A program made the position numbers and the translations under genes. DNA of 64,000 bases, from contig NZ_AYOD01000054.1 of assembly GCF_000497755.1 (NCBI RefSeq), forward strand, positions 18,911 to 82,910. Direction: 5' to 3'. Positions within the stretch are counted from its first letter, which is position 1. Each line of letters starts with the position of its first letter. Positions 16,147-25,155 of the stretch are shown here, one piece after another. This DNA is from Aliihoeflea sp. 2WW (GTDB taxonomy: Bacteria > Pseudomonadota > Alphaproteobacteria > Rhizobiales > Rhizobiaceae). The notes under the pieces were generated by a model that worked only from the letters and a program-made list of their open reading frames with translations, ran no database searches and was not told the DNA's origin.

Positions 16147-18156
16147 TCAGTCGCGTGTGCTGATCGCCCTGATCTTGCGCTCGAACTCGCCCATGTCGAA
16201 CGGCTTGGAGATCAGGTCCATATTGTCGCCGAGGAAGCCGGCACGCGTTCGCGCGGCTTCCGCATAGCCGGTCGCGAACAGGATCGGCAGTTCGGGCAGG
16301 TGCCGGCGCACATGGTCGGCAAGCTGGCGCCCATCCATGCCGGGCAGCCCGACATCGGAGACCATCAGGTCGATCTTGCGCCCGCTCTCGACGATCTTCA
16401 GCGCCGATGGCGCGTCATAGGCTTCGAGCGTCTCGAAGCCCATGTCGTTGAGCGCATCGACGACGAGCATCTGGACGATGGCCTCGTCCTCGACCACCAG
16501 AACCGTCTGCGCCTCGACCTTCAGCGGCGGCGTCGCGCCGTTGCCGGCGTGCCGCCCATCCGCGGCCGTCGCTTCGCCGTCGCACGGCATCACGATCTCG
16601 ATCGCGGTGCCCTTGCCTTCCTGCGAATGAATCTGGGCGAGCCCGCCGAGCTGCTTGGCGAATCCGAACACCATCGACAGGCCGAGCCCGGTTCCCTGAC
16701 CGATCGGCTTGGTGGTGAAGAACGGATCGAACGCCTTCTCCTGCACGTCCTTCGACATGCCCGTACCTGTATCGGCAACCGTCAGAACCACATAGTCGTC
16801 GGCCGCCAATCCGCCCCTCGACGCGACATCGCCGGCGATCCGCCTATTGCGTGTCGAGATCGTCAGCACGCCGCCGTCGGGCATCGCATCGCGCGCATTG
16901 ATGGCAAGGTTGAGGATCGCGCTTTCGAGCTGGTTGGCGTCGGTCAGCGCCGGGCATGCGTCGCGGGCAAGGTCGAGATCGAGCCGGATCGACTCGTCGA
17001 GCGTTCGCCGCAGCATGTCCTCGAGCGAAAGAACGAGATCGTTGAGCTGGGTCGACTTGATGTCGAGCGACTGGCGCCGCGAAAAGGCAAGCATGCGCTG
17101 CGTCAGCGCGGCAGCGCGGCCCGCGGAGGTGATGATCCCCTCCAGGTAGCGCTCGATCCCGTCATTGCGGCCCGACGAAAGCCGCCGCTGAAGGAGTTCC
17201 GCGCTGCCCAGAATGCCGGCGAGCATGTTGTTGAAATCATGCGCGATCCCGCCGGTGAGCTGGCCGATCGCTTCCATCTTCTGCGACTGGCGCAGCGCTT
17301 CCTCGCTTTCGCGCAGTTCGGCGGTGCGCTGCGCCACTTCGGCTTCCAGCATCTCGCGCGCGAGCTTGGAATCCGTCACGTCGACCGCGCAGCCGCTATA
17401 GCCGAAGAATCTGCCCGCCGCGTCGTGCCGGGGGATCGCCTCGCAGCGCAGCCAGCGGATTTCGCCGCTCCTCAGCGTGCGGATTTCGGCGCGAAAGGGC
17501 GCGCGCTCGTCGAAAGCGGCACGAAACGCTGCCTCGAACGCGGCAATGTCGTCCGCATGGACGATCGAGCGCCAGCCCTCGCTGACGATGTTCGCCGCCT
17601 CGCCATACTCGGCCGCAAATTTCCGGTTGGCGAACTTGATGCGCCCTTCGGCATCGACCGACCAGATCAGCGCAGGCGCACTGTCGGCGAGGTTACGGAA
17701 GCGGTTTTCGCTTTCGGCCAGCGCGTTGACGGCGCGCGCCCGCTCACGCTTCTCGCGCGCCTCGTCGAGTGCGCGCCGGACCACCATCGGTATCCGGTCG
17801 AGATCCTTCTTGGTGACGTAGTCCGTCGCACCGGCACGCACCGCCTCGGTGGCGAACTGCTCTCCGGCGACGCCCGAGACGAAGATGAACGGAACGCCGG
17901 GAAACCGGCCCTCCGCCAGCTTGAAGGCCGCCATCCCATCGAAATCGGGCAGCGAATAATCGGCGATGATGAGGTCGTACTCGCCCGCATCGAGCGCCGC
18001 TTCGAATTCGCGCTTGCGGCTCGCTCCCACGATTTCGACCGGCATGCCGATCTTGCCCAACTGATGCTGGATCAACTCGGCGTCGATATGACTGTCTTCC
18101 AGGAGAAGAATGCGGATCTGCGCGGCGCCGACGATGTCGGCAAGGAGCTGGTTCAA
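16147..18156 (-). CDS. Hybrid histidine kinase: REC-PAS-HisKA-HATPase-REC
   Basis: A 669-residue soluble hybrid kinase. An N-terminal receiver (about 12-130, [11 protein letters not shown]) is followed by a PAS domain (about 145-275), the dimerisation/phosphoacceptor segment [16 protein letters not shown] near 310, and an HATPase domain with N-box [16 protein letters not shown] and GTGLGLSMV. The C-terminal receiver ([11 protein letters not shown]) completes it. TTG at 18156 follows a GGAGG at good spacing and lies one base past the response regulator stop. There is no membrane segment, so its input is probably phosphotransfer from BphP or the single-domain regulator upstream, or a PAS ligand. 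It is the last gene of the phytochrome operon. Confidence 0.9.
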   Translation of the reverse strand: MNQLLADIVGAAQIRILLLEDSHIDAELIQHQLGKIGMPVEIVGASRKREFEAALDAGEYDLIIADYSLPDFDGMAAFKLAEGRFPGVPFIFVSGVAGEQFATEAVRAGATDYVTKKDLDRIPMVVRRALDEAREKRERARAVNALAESENRFRNLADSAPALIWSVDAEGRIKFANRKFAAEYGEAANIVSEGWRSIVHADDIAAFEAAFRAAFDERAPFRAEIRTLRSGEIRWLRCEAIPRHDAAGRFFGYSGCAVDVTDSKLAREMLEAEVAQRTAELRESEEALRQSQKMEAIGQLTGGIAHDFNNMLAGILGSAELLQRRLSSGRNDGIERYLEGIITSAGRAAALTQRMLAFSRRQSLDIKSTQLNDLVLSLEDMLRRTLDESIRLDLDLARDACPALTDANQLESAILNLAINARDAMPDGGVLTISTRNRRIAGDVASRGGLAADDYVVLTVADTGTGMSKDVQEKAFDPFFTTKPIGQGTGLGLSMVFGFAKQLGGLAQIHSQEGKGTAIEIVMPCDGEATAADGRHAGNGATPPLKVEAQTVLVVEDEAIVQMLVVDALNDMGFETLEAYDAPSALKIVESGRKIDLMVSDVGLPGMDGRQLADHVRRHLPELPILFATGYAEAARTRAGFLGDNMDLISKPFDMGEFERKIRAISTRD

Positions 18157-18157
18157 G

Positions 18158-18601
18158 TCAACGGCCTCCGGGATAGGGCTCGTTGAGAACGGCCCATACG
18201 AGCCCCAGGTTCCGGATTGCCTCGAAGAAGGCGTTGAAGTCGACGGGCTTGACCACGAACGAGTTGACCCCCTGCTCGTAGGACCGGACCACGTCGGTCT
18301 CTTCGCGCGAAGAGGTCAGCATGACGATCGGGATGTTGCGGTGGCGCGGATGGCTCTTGACCTTCTCTAGCACCTCGATCCCGTCCACTTTCGGCAGCTT
18401 CAGATCGAGCAGGATGACCGCCGGCTGTTCGCCGTCGCGCGCCGCGTGATCGCCTTCGCAGAAGATATAGTCGAGCGCCTCGACGCCATCGCGCGCGATG
18501 ACGATCTCGTTTGCGATGTTCGTCTTGCGCAGTGCGGCGACGGTCAGTTCGATATCGGCCGGATTGTCCTCAACCAGCAGGATCGGTCTCAAGCTTGCCA
18601 C
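18158..18601 (-). CDS. Single-domain response regulator (Rcp1-like), partner of the bacteriophytochrome
   Basis: A 147-residue receiver with no output domain. Acidic pocket VEDN (10-13), phospho-acceptor Asp66 in LLDLKLPKVDG, MLTSS and KPVD (switch lysine) are all present. It starts with GTG and overlaps the bphP 3' end by 32 bases, typical for the phytochrome/Rcp pairs of cyanobacteria and rhizobia. It should take phosphate from BphP and pass it on, probably to the hybrid kinase encoded immediately downstream. Confidence 0.9.
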   Translation of the reverse strand: MASLRPILLVEDNPADIELTVAALRKTNIANEIVIARDGVEALDYIFCEGDHAARDGEQPAVILLDLKLPKVDGIEVLEKVKSHPRHRNIPIVMLTSSREETDVVRSYEQGVNSFVVKPVDFNAFFEAIRNLGLVWAVLNEPYPGGR

Positions 18602-20807
18602 GTTCGTTTTCGCCTCTTCGATCGGGCAGTTCGATTGTGAACATCGCCCCTTTGCCCAGCGTCCCTTCTGCGCTTATCGATCCTCCATGGCGGTCGACGA
18701 TGCGTTTCGTCAAGGCCAGCCCGATGCCAGTGCCGTCGAATTCGTCGGAATGGTGCAGCCGCTGGAAGACCTGGAACAACTTGCCCACATAGGTCATGTC
18801 GAAGCCGACGCCATTGTCCGCGACACTGTAACGCGTCGCCCCGTCCGCATTGCGGCTGCCGGCGATGGTGATGATCGCCGGGTCGCTGTCGCGCGAATAT
18901 TTCACCGCGTTCTCGACAAGGTTGAACATCGCCTGACGCACCAGCGACGGGTCGCCCCATGCGACCGGGAGGTCCTCCTCGACCTTCCATTCGATCCGCC
19001 GTCCTTCCATTTCGTGCGAAAGGCCGCGCTGGATTTCCTCGACCACTTTGTTCATGTCGATGCGCGACATCTTGAGGCCGGTGCGTCCGAGCTGGGAAAA
19101 CTGCAGAAGATCGTCGACAAGCTGTCCCGCCGTCACCGCCGCCTGCGAAATGCCTTCGATATAGTGCCGCGACAGATCCTTCAGCGAAGGCTCTTCCTCC
19201 TTCAGAAGCTGCGCATAGCCGGCAATGTGCCGGAACGGCGCGCGCAGATCGTGGCTGATGGAGTAGGAAAACGCTTCCAGTTCCTTGTTTGAGCGCTGCA
19301 GTTCCTCCGTCATCTCCGCCCGCTCCTCGGCGCGCTGAAGAACGAGATCGACCACCGACTGGCGAAAATCCTCGGCGCTGTGGAGCTCCGCGCGCGACCA
19401 CGGCACGGCGCGGCCCCGCACCGTCTCCTTCCAAATCTCGAACGATGTGCGCGGACTGATCCGCATCGCGCGGTCGTCGACGGTCTTGGCCGGCTCGCCG
19501 CCCCACTTGACCGTATGCTTGAGTTCCGGCCGGAACCACATGATGAAGCTCGCATGGCGCTGGGAGATCGGCACCGCGACCACCCCGCTCGCGACATCGG
19601 CGATCGTCCTGCCCGCAGACCAGTGCTTGCCAAGTTCGCGCGTGGCGAAAACCCGATCGACATCCATTCCCTGCAGCCAGCGCGCCAGGTCCTTGATCCG
19701 GTCGGAAGGTGGCACCTGTCCGGTGGTCAGCACCATGCCCTCGGTGATCACCGCCGCGCCCTCGGCATTGGTCAGTTTCAGCCATTGCTGCGAACGCGCA
19801 ACGAGCCCTTCCTGAAAGACCGGCGTGCGCGCCAGATGCGAGACGAGTTCCGTTTCCACCCGCTTCAGCGCCAGCCGATCCGCACTCTCGCGGCGCCGTT
19901 CGTGGAAGGCGATCTGGTGTCCGACGATGCGCCCCAGGAATTCGCAGGCCGCCCGGATGCGGGCATCGACCTCCATCGGGTTCCGGTTGTGGCAGGAGAT
20001 CAGCCCCCACAGCGCGCCATCGACCACGAGCGAAATCGACATGGACGCGCCGGTCCCCATATTGCGCATATATTCCAGATGGATCGGCGAGACGCTGCGC
20101 AACGCGGCATCCGAAAGGTCGAGCCGAGCGCCGTCCACCGGCGAGGTCGCCGGTTCGATCGGCACCGGCTCGTAGCTGGAACTGGGGATCAGCCGCAGCC
20201 GGTTGAGCAGATAAAGCTCCCGCGCCTGGGCGGGAATGTCGGTCGCCGGAAAGCGCAGGTCGAGATAGGACGGCAACACGCCGTCGCCATCCTCCGCGAT
20301 CACGGTCCCGTTCCAGTCCGCATCGAAGCGATAGATCATCACCCGGTTGAACCCGGTCAGGTCACGAACCTCCCGCGCCGCCTCGGCAAGGACATTGTCG
20401 ATGTCCTGGCTGCTTTCGATGCGGTCGACGAAGCGCTGCATCCTTGGATAGGGATTGGAGGCGAGGATATCCGGATCGGTTTCCTCGAACTCGACGATCA
20501 CGCCCTGCGCCGTGCCATGCGCGGAAACCAGCAGGCACTTGCCGCCGATCTCGATGGGCTTCAGGAACGGGTCCCCGGCCGCGTTCGCCCGCAAGGCGGT
20601 CAGCGCCGCGGCCAGCGGTCCGCTGTCGAGCGTCGCGCCCGCCTTCGCGTCGAAGCCTAGAAATTCGGGAGCGTTCGCGCTTGCCTGCAAGATGGTGGCC
20701 AGACCCGCGTCGAGCACGATCAGCGCTCCATGTGGCTGAATCCCGCCGGGGATGCGGATCGGCTCCTGCGCGCACAGATCGAGGTCGGTCGGGACTTTGA
20801 CGTTCAT
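18570..20807 (-). CDS. bphP: Bacteriophytochrome histidine kinase
   Basis: A 745-residue red/far-red photoreceptor kinase. Cys12 in DLDLCAQEPIRIPG is the expected biliverdin attachment site, followed by the PAS lead GGIQPHGALIVLD. The GAF domain has the ATDIPAQARELY chromophore-pocket motif and the PHY domain follows. The kinase carries SISHDLRAPFRHIAGY (phospho-His near residue 517) and an HATPase with NLVENAVKYS, DNGVGFD and GTGIGLALTKRIV. The start at 20807 puts the Cys at its usual distance from the N-terminus; upstream in-frame codons run into bphO and are rejected. The heme oxygenase gene immediately upstream supplies biliverdin. Confidence 0.94.
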   Translation of the reverse strand: MNVKVPTDLDLCAQEPIRIPGGIQPHGALIVLDAGLATILQASANAPEFLGFDAKAGATLDSGPLAAALTALRANAAGDPFLKPIEIGGKCLLVSAHGTAQGVIVEFEETDPDILASNPYPRMQRFVDRIESSQDIDNVLAEAAREVRDLTGFNRVMIYRFDADWNGTVIAEDGDGVLPSYLDLRFPATDIPAQARELYLLNRLRLIPSSSYEPVPIEPATSPVDGARLDLSDAALRSVSPIHLEYMRNMGTGASMSISLVVDGALWGLISCHNRNPMEVDARIRAACEFLGRIVGHQIAFHERRRESADRLALKRVETELVSHLARTPVFQEGLVARSQQWLKLTNAEGAAVITEGMVLTTGQVPPSDRIKDLARWLQGMDVDRVFATRELGKHWSAGRTIADVASGVVAVPISQRHASFIMWFRPELKHTVKWGGEPAKTVDDRAMRISPRTSFEIWKETVRGRAVPWSRAELHSAEDFRQSVVDLVLQRAEERAEMTEELQRSNKELEAFSYSISHDLRAPFRHIAGYAQLLKEEEPSLKDLSRHYIEGISQAAVTAGQLVDDLLQFSQLGRTGLKMSRIDMNKVVEEIQRGLSHEMEGRRIEWKVEEDLPVAWGDPSLVRQAMFNLVENAVKYSRDSDPAIITIAGSRNADGATRYSVADNGVGFDMTYVGKLFQVFQRLHHSDEFDGTGIGLALTKRIVDRHGGSISAEGTLGKGAMFTIELPDRRGENERGKLETDPAG

Positions 20808-20844
20808 GCGCGGGGTGTGCTCCAGATGTGCGTTCGGCACCGTT

Positions 20845-21453
20845 TCACGATTGGTTGGGGGCGGCAATGCGATTCGCGTTTTCGACAGACCCAACGGCTT
20901 CGACCGCAGGGCGTTGCATGGCGCCGAGGATTCGGCCGGCGGCTCGCCCATAAAGCGTGAACGCCATGCAGGCGCCATCCGCCAGTCCGTCCCGCGTCGC
21001 ATTGTCGTCGGGCAGGCGCTCGAGCTGGCTCAGAAAATCCTGCCACAAGGGCAGCCCGGCCCCATGCAGCAGAAACGCATTGCGCCCCTCCTGCCCTGCC
21101 GCCTGCCGCGCCAGCAACCTGCCCCCGAGCCGCGACCCCTCCAGCACGTAGAGCACGCCCATCTGCGCTTCGGTGCTTTCGATCGGCCCCGGCGTCTCGC
21201 TGTACTCATGCTTGATGCCGCACGCGCGCAGATCGGCTTTCAGCGCTTCGCTGCGCCGATGGCGCGGCCAGGCCGCAAAGCGCGACGCGATACCGCCCGC
21301 CTCGAGCGCGGCCTCCAGCGGCAGGAGCGCGGCCGCATGAATGCGCAGGAAAGCCGCGTAGTCGTCAGCCTCGCCAAGGTCGAGTTGCGAGATCGCCGTG
21401 TCGAGTTCGTGATGAAGGTCGCGCGTCGCCTCGCGCAGGAAGAATCGATGCAA
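20845..21453 (-). CDS. bphO: Biliverdin-producing heme oxygenase
   Basis: A 202-residue BphO-type heme oxygenase. The N-terminal TRDLHHELD contains the proximal heme-ligand histidine (14 or 15), and GVLYVLEGSRLGGRLLAR is the family distal-helix block. It opens heme to biliverdin IX-alpha, the chromophore of the phytochrome encoded 37 bases downstream. No ATG is available in a suitable place: the frame begins at TTG 21453, whose ribosome binding site is weak (GGGCGG), so the exact start is uncertain. Confidence 0.88.
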   Translation of the reverse strand: MHRFFLREATRDLHHELDTAISQLDLGEADDYAAFLRIHAAALLPLEAALEAGGIASRFAAWPRHRRSEALKADLRACGIKHEYSETPGPIESTEAQMGVLYVLEGSRLGGRLLARQAAGQEGRNAFLLHGAGLPLWQDFLSQLERLPDDNATRDGLADGACMAFTLYGRAAGRILGAMQRPAVEAVGSVENANRIAAPNQS

Positions 21454-21643
21454 GTGGAGCCGCCCGTCTGTCTCTTGTCGCGGCGACCCTATGCGCTCCG
21501 GCGACGAATGCGAAGCGCAACCCGCTTAATTAGCAGGAACCAAAATGCACGATCGCACATTGTTGCAGCGCGAAAAGGGACATCGCATCCGCCGCCAAGA
21601 CTGATCCGCCGGCGGATTGCCCATAGTTTGAGAGGAAATATCC

Positions 21644-21880
21644 ATGTCTGATCGTGGACCGACGATTATCAATACGGGTCGTGGCGGCGGTGGCGGTGGT
21701 GGCGGCTGGGCCGTTGCGCTCGTGCTCGCCATCGTCGTCATCATCGGCGGCGTGTGGCTGCTCGGCGGCTTCGGCGGCGGCGGCGGTGCCGACGACGTAA
21801 ACGTGACCATCGACACGCCCAATGTCGATGTGCCGGACGTGGACGTTCCGGACGTGGACGTGACGACCGACGGCGACTGA
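21644..21880 (+). CDS. Small Gly-rich single-span membrane protein
   Basis: A 78-residue protein of unknown function. A cytosolic-looking N-terminus with eight consecutive glycines (residues 14-21) precedes one hydrophobic helix (about 22-41, WAVALVLAIVVIIGGVWLLG), a second Gly run, and an acidic tail made of VDVPDVD repeats. AGAGGAAA lies before the ATG, and a strong terminator follows at 21904-21934, so it is a monocistronic unit between two sensory operons. The codon bias and terminator support a real gene; no family is recognised. Confidence 0.75.
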   Translation: MSDRGPTIINTGRGGGGGGGGWAVALVLAIVVIIGGVWLLGGFGGGGGADDVNVTIDTPNVDVPDVDVPDVDVTTDGD

Positions 21881-21903
21881 TCACTGTCAAATGATTGAAC
21901 GAA

Positions 21904-21934
21904 ACACCCGCCGGTTCAGCCGGCGGGTGTTTTT
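21904..21934 (+). terminator. Rho-independent terminator after the Gly-rich protein gene
   Basis: ACACCCGCCGG (21904-21914), loop TTCAG, CCGGCGGGTGT (21920-21930), then TTTT: a perfect 11-bp GC-rich stem followed by a T run. Confidence 0.9.
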
Positions 21935-22028
21935 CCATGTGACGGGGGCCGGGCTATAAAAAATCTAGTGGCGTTTCGCGATCCGATGCGCCATTGCTCG
22001 CTCAGGGACTCTGGGCGAAAACGTTTGA

Positions 22029-23519
22029 ATGCCGATTGCAAATAAAAACTTCGTCAGGTCGACTGCGATCCTGCTGCTTATCGGCATGCTCGCACTGGTG
22101 GCGATCGTCGGCACGTCGATCTGGCTCGTCGAGCAGACGCAGCACCATTTCGACGAGGTGATCGAGGCCCGCCAGGCGCGGTCCGCGACGGTCGACCTGC
22201 GCAGCGCGCTTCAGGACATCGAGACCAGCCAGCGCGGTTACATCCTGACGCAGGAAGAGCGCTATCTCGAACCCTACCAGGCCGCGCGCGGAACGGTGAT
22301 GGAGCGCTACGAGCGGCTGCGCACCATTCTCCTGCCCTATCCGCAGGCCACCGAGCCGATGGAACGTCTGCTCGAGGGCATCAATCTCAAGGTCGCCGAG
22401 ATCGACGAGACGATCGACCTCGTGCGCCAGGGCAACGTCGCGGCCGCCGTGGAGATCGTGCGGACGGATCGCGGCAAGCAGATCATGGACGAGGCGCGCG
22501 AGCTCTTCACCGCTATCATCCGCGCCGCCGACGAGCGGCTCGACACCGGCGCCGAGCGGCAGCGCGAGACGGCGAATTGGCTGCGCCTGACGACGCTTCT
22601 CGGCGCGCTCGTCATCCTCGCGGTGGTCGGAACGGCCGTCTGGATGGCGCTTCGCTACACCCGCGAACTCCTCGATGCACGCGAGGAAGTCAAGGAACTC
22701 AATGCCGGCCTCGAGCAGCGCATCGCCGAGCGCACCGAGGATCTCGTCCGCGCCAACGAGGAAGTGCAGCGCTTCGCCTACATCGTGACTCACGACCTGC
22801 GCGCGCCGCTCGTCAACATCATGGGCTTCACCAGCGAGCTCGACTCGACCATGAAGACGATCCAGACCTACGTCCTGGCCGATGGCGACCCGCTTTCCGA
22901 ACAGGAGATCACCGATGCACGCCTCGCCGCATCGGAAGACCTGCCCGAGGCGATCGGCTTCATCCGCTCGTCCACGCGCAAGATGGATGCACTGATCAAC
23001 GCGATCCTCAAGATTTCGCGCGACGGGCGCCGTCCCCTGAAGCCGGAGCGCATCGACTTGAAGGAACTGATCGAGGCCAACGCCAACACGATGCAGCATC
23101 AGGTCGCCGACAGCGAAGGGCGCATCGACGTCGATGTCGCGGTCCCCCCGATCCTGTCCGACCGCCTGTCGCTGGAGCAGATCATCGGCAATCTCCTGGA
23201 CAATGCGGTGAAGTACCGCGCGCCCGATCGCCCGATCGAGATCGACGTCTCCGCCCGCAAGATGAACGGTCGCCAGATCGTCATCGACGTCAAGGACAAT
23301 GGCCGCGGCATCGCCGAGCAGGATCACCAGCGCGTCTTCGATCTTTTCCGCCGTTCCGGCACGCAGGACAAGCCCGGCGAAGGCATCGGCCTCGCCCATG
23401 TTCGCACGCTGGTTCGGAACCTTGGCGGCGATATCACCCTTGAGTCCGAGTTCGGACGCGGAACCACGTTCCGGGTGACGCTGCCCGAAAAACTTCCCAC
23501 GGTTCAAAGGAGTGCATGA
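22029..23519 (+). CDS. Membrane histidine kinase with CHASE3 sensor domain
   Basis: A 496-residue kinase. Membrane helices at about 13-33 and 187-208 flank a periplasmic CHASE3 domain (SALQDIETSQRGYILTQEE near 59-77). A coiled linker leads to HisKA with phospho-His255 (VTHDLRAPLVNIMGF), then an HATPase with NLLDNAVKYR, DNGRGIAE and GEGIGLAHVR. The kinase core resembles that of the nearby BphP. The next gene, a single-domain receiver, follows by one base, and a REC-HWE kinase closes the operon, so signal probably passes CHASE3 kinase to receiver to HWE kinase. The CHASE3 ligand is unknown. Confidence 0.92.
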   Translation: MPIANKNFVRSTAILLLIGMLALVAIVGTSIWLVEQTQHHFDEVIEARQARSATVDLRSALQDIETSQRGYILTQEERYLEPYQAARGTVMERYERLRTILLPYPQATEPMERLLEGINLKVAEIDETIDLVRQGNVAAAVEIVRTDRGKQIMDEARELFTAIIRAADERLDTGAERQRETANWLRLTTLLGALVILAVVGTAVWMALRYTRELLDAREEVKELNAGLEQRIAERTEDLVRANEEVQRFAYIVTHDLRAPLVNIMGFTSELDSTMKTIQTYVLADGDPLSEQEITDARLAASEDLPEAIGFIRSSTRKMDALINAILKISRDGRRPLKPERIDLKELIEANANTMQHQVADSEGRIDVDVAVPPILSDRLSLEQIIGNLLDNAVKYRAPDRPIEIDVSARKMNGRQIVIDVKDNGRGIAEQDHQRVFDLFRRSGTQDKPGEGIGLAHVRTLVRNLGGDITLESEFGRGTTFRVTLPEKLPTVQRSA

Positions 23520-23520
23520 G

Positions 23521-23964
23521 TTGACCGACGGACAGCCAGTGACGATCATCATGATCGAGGACGACGAGGGCCATGCGCGCCTGATCGAGAAGAACATCCG
23601 CCGCGCCGGCGTCAGCAACCAGATCATCCCGTTCACCGACGGCACGTCCGCGCTTTCCTATCTCTTCGGCGCCGACGGTTCGGGCGAGGACAGCGCACGC
23701 CGCCAGCTCCTGATTTTACTCGACTTGAATCTGCCGGACATGACCGGCGTCGACATCCTCGAGAAGATCAAGAACAACGTCCACACCAAGCGCTCGCCCG
23801 TCGTCGTCCTCACCACCACGGACGACCAGCGCGAAATCCAGCGCTGCTACGATCTGGGCGCCAACGTCTACATCACCAAGCCGGTCGACTATGACGGTTT
23901 CGCCAATGCGATCCGCCAGCTCGGTCTGTTCTTCTCGGTGATGCAGGTCCCCGAGACCGCTTGA
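23521..23964 (+). CDS. Single-domain response regulator (Rcp-like)
   Basis: A 147-residue receiver, the same length and type as the phytochrome-associated one at 18158-18601. It has the acidic pocket EDDE, phospho-acceptor Asp68 in LLDLNLPDMTG, VLTTT and KPVD. TTG at 23521 is chosen because AAGGAG lies eight bases upstream and it starts directly after the kinase stop; GTG at 23512 is the alternative. No output domain is present. Confidence 0.88.
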   Translation: MTDGQPVTIIMIEDDEGHARLIEKNIRRAGVSNQIIPFTDGTSALSYLFGADGSGEDSARRQLLILLDLNLPDMTGVDILEKIKNNVHTKRSPVVVLTTTDDQREIQRCYDLGANVYITKPVDYDGFANAIRQLGLFFSVMQVPETA

Positions 23965-23969
23965 AGCCG

Positions 23970-25022
23970 ATGACCGATCCCGTCCGCGTCCTTTATGTCG
24001 ACGACGACCCTGCCCTTGCGCGCCTTGTTCAAAAGCGCCTCGAGCGCCAGGGCTTCGTCGTCGAGCATTCGGGCGACATCGCCGATGGCCTGACGCGCGT
24101 CGACGCGCAGACATTCGACGTCGTGGTGCTGGATCATTATCTGGCGTCGGGGACTGGGCTCGACATGCTGGCCGCTCTCAAGAAGCGTACGGTCGCGCCG
24201 CCGGTCGTCTACGTGACCGGCTCCTCCGAAGCGACCGTCGCCGTCGAGGCGCTGAAGGCGGGCGCCGCCGACTACGTCCTGAAGAGCGTCGGCGACGAAT
24301 TCTTCGTCCTCCTGTCGAGCGCGATCGACCAGTCGATCGAAAAGGCCAGGCTGCAGCGGGAGAAGGAGAACGCCGAAAAGGAGGTTCGCGACGCGCGCGA
24401 CCGGGCGGTCATCCTGCTCGCCGAAGTCAATCACCGCGTCGCCAATTCGCTTGCGCTCGTCGCCGCCCTCGTGCGCATGCAGACCTCCGCCGTCTCCGAG
24501 CCGAAGGCCAAGGATGCGCTGGCCGAGACCCAGGCGCGCATATCGGCCATCGCCGGCCTCCATCGCCGGCTCTACACGTCCGATGACGTGACCATGGTCG
24601 ACCTCGATGCCTATATCTCGACCCTGATCGCCGAACTCGACACCTCGATGAAGGCCGCCGGCCACGCCTCGCGTATCCGCGCCGATCTGGAGCCCCTGAC
24701 CGTTCCCACCGACAAGGCCGTCTCGATCGGCATGATCGTCACCGAACTGGTCACCAACGCCTACAAATACGCATATCCCGGCGACGCCGAAGGCGAAGTG
24801 CGCGTCTACATCCGCCGCGCCGGCGACGATTCGGCGATCCTGCGCGTGGAAGACGATGGCATCGGCTGGAACGGTGAAGGTCAGCCCAAGGGAACGGGGC
24901 TAGGCTCGCGCATCGTCAAGGCGATGGCGACCAGCCTCAACACCTCAATCGTCTATGGCGACGGCATCGGCGGCACGCGCCTGACGATGGACCTGCCGAT
25001 CGGCCGCCCCTCCCAGCACTGA
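23970..25022 (+). CDS. REC-HWE/HisKA_2 histidine kinase
   Basis: A 350-residue soluble protein. An N-terminal receiver (about 1-120, VVLDHYLASGTG, phospho-acceptor near 54) is followed by a HisKA_2/HWE phosphoacceptor motif LLAEVNHRVANSLALVAALVRMQ near 150 and an HATPase with ELVTNAYKYAYP and GTGLGSRIVKAM. ATG 23970 is preferred over TTG 23961. In alphaproteobacteria such REC-HWE kinases often feed the general stress response (PhyR/NepR/EcfG) or c-di-GMP pathways. Its target is not encoded here. Confidence 0.88.
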   Translation: MTDPVRVLYVDDDPALARLVQKRLERQGFVVEHSGDIADGLTRVDAQTFDVVVLDHYLASGTGLDMLAALKKRTVAPPVVYVTGSSEATVAVEALKAGAADYVLKSVGDEFFVLLSSAIDQSIEKARLQREKENAEKEVRDARDRAVILLAEVNHRVANSLALVAALVRMQTSAVSEPKAKDALAETQARISAIAGLHRRLYTSDDVTMVDLDAYISTLIAELDTSMKAAGHASRIRADLEPLTVPTDKAVSIGMIVTELVTNAYKYAYPGDAEGEVRVYIRRAGDDSAILRVEDDGIGWNGEGQPKGTGLGSRIVKAMATSLNTSIVYGDGIGGTRLTMDLPIGRPSQH

Positions 25023-25105
25023 ACGCTGCGCCCCAAATCTTGGTCTGGATGAGCCGAAAACGGTTGGGTCCGAGAACCGGAGCGGAATGTACTTTTGGGT
25101 ACATG

Positions 25106-25150
25106 AGCACCGGAAGCGCAGGAACCTGCCGTTTGCAGGCCATCCAGGCC
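25106..25150. repeat. Dispersed intergenic repeat, copy A
   Basis: The stretch AGCACCGGAAGCGCAG...CTGCC.TTTGCAGGCC recurs at 40603-40647 with a few mismatches. Both copies lie directly beyond the stop codon of a minus-strand gene (topoisomerase IB here, the Na/Pi transporter there). Just upstream, ATGTAC-TTTTGG-GTACAT (25088-25105) is a small hairpin. Confidence 0.6.
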
Positions 25151-25155
25151 GAGAT

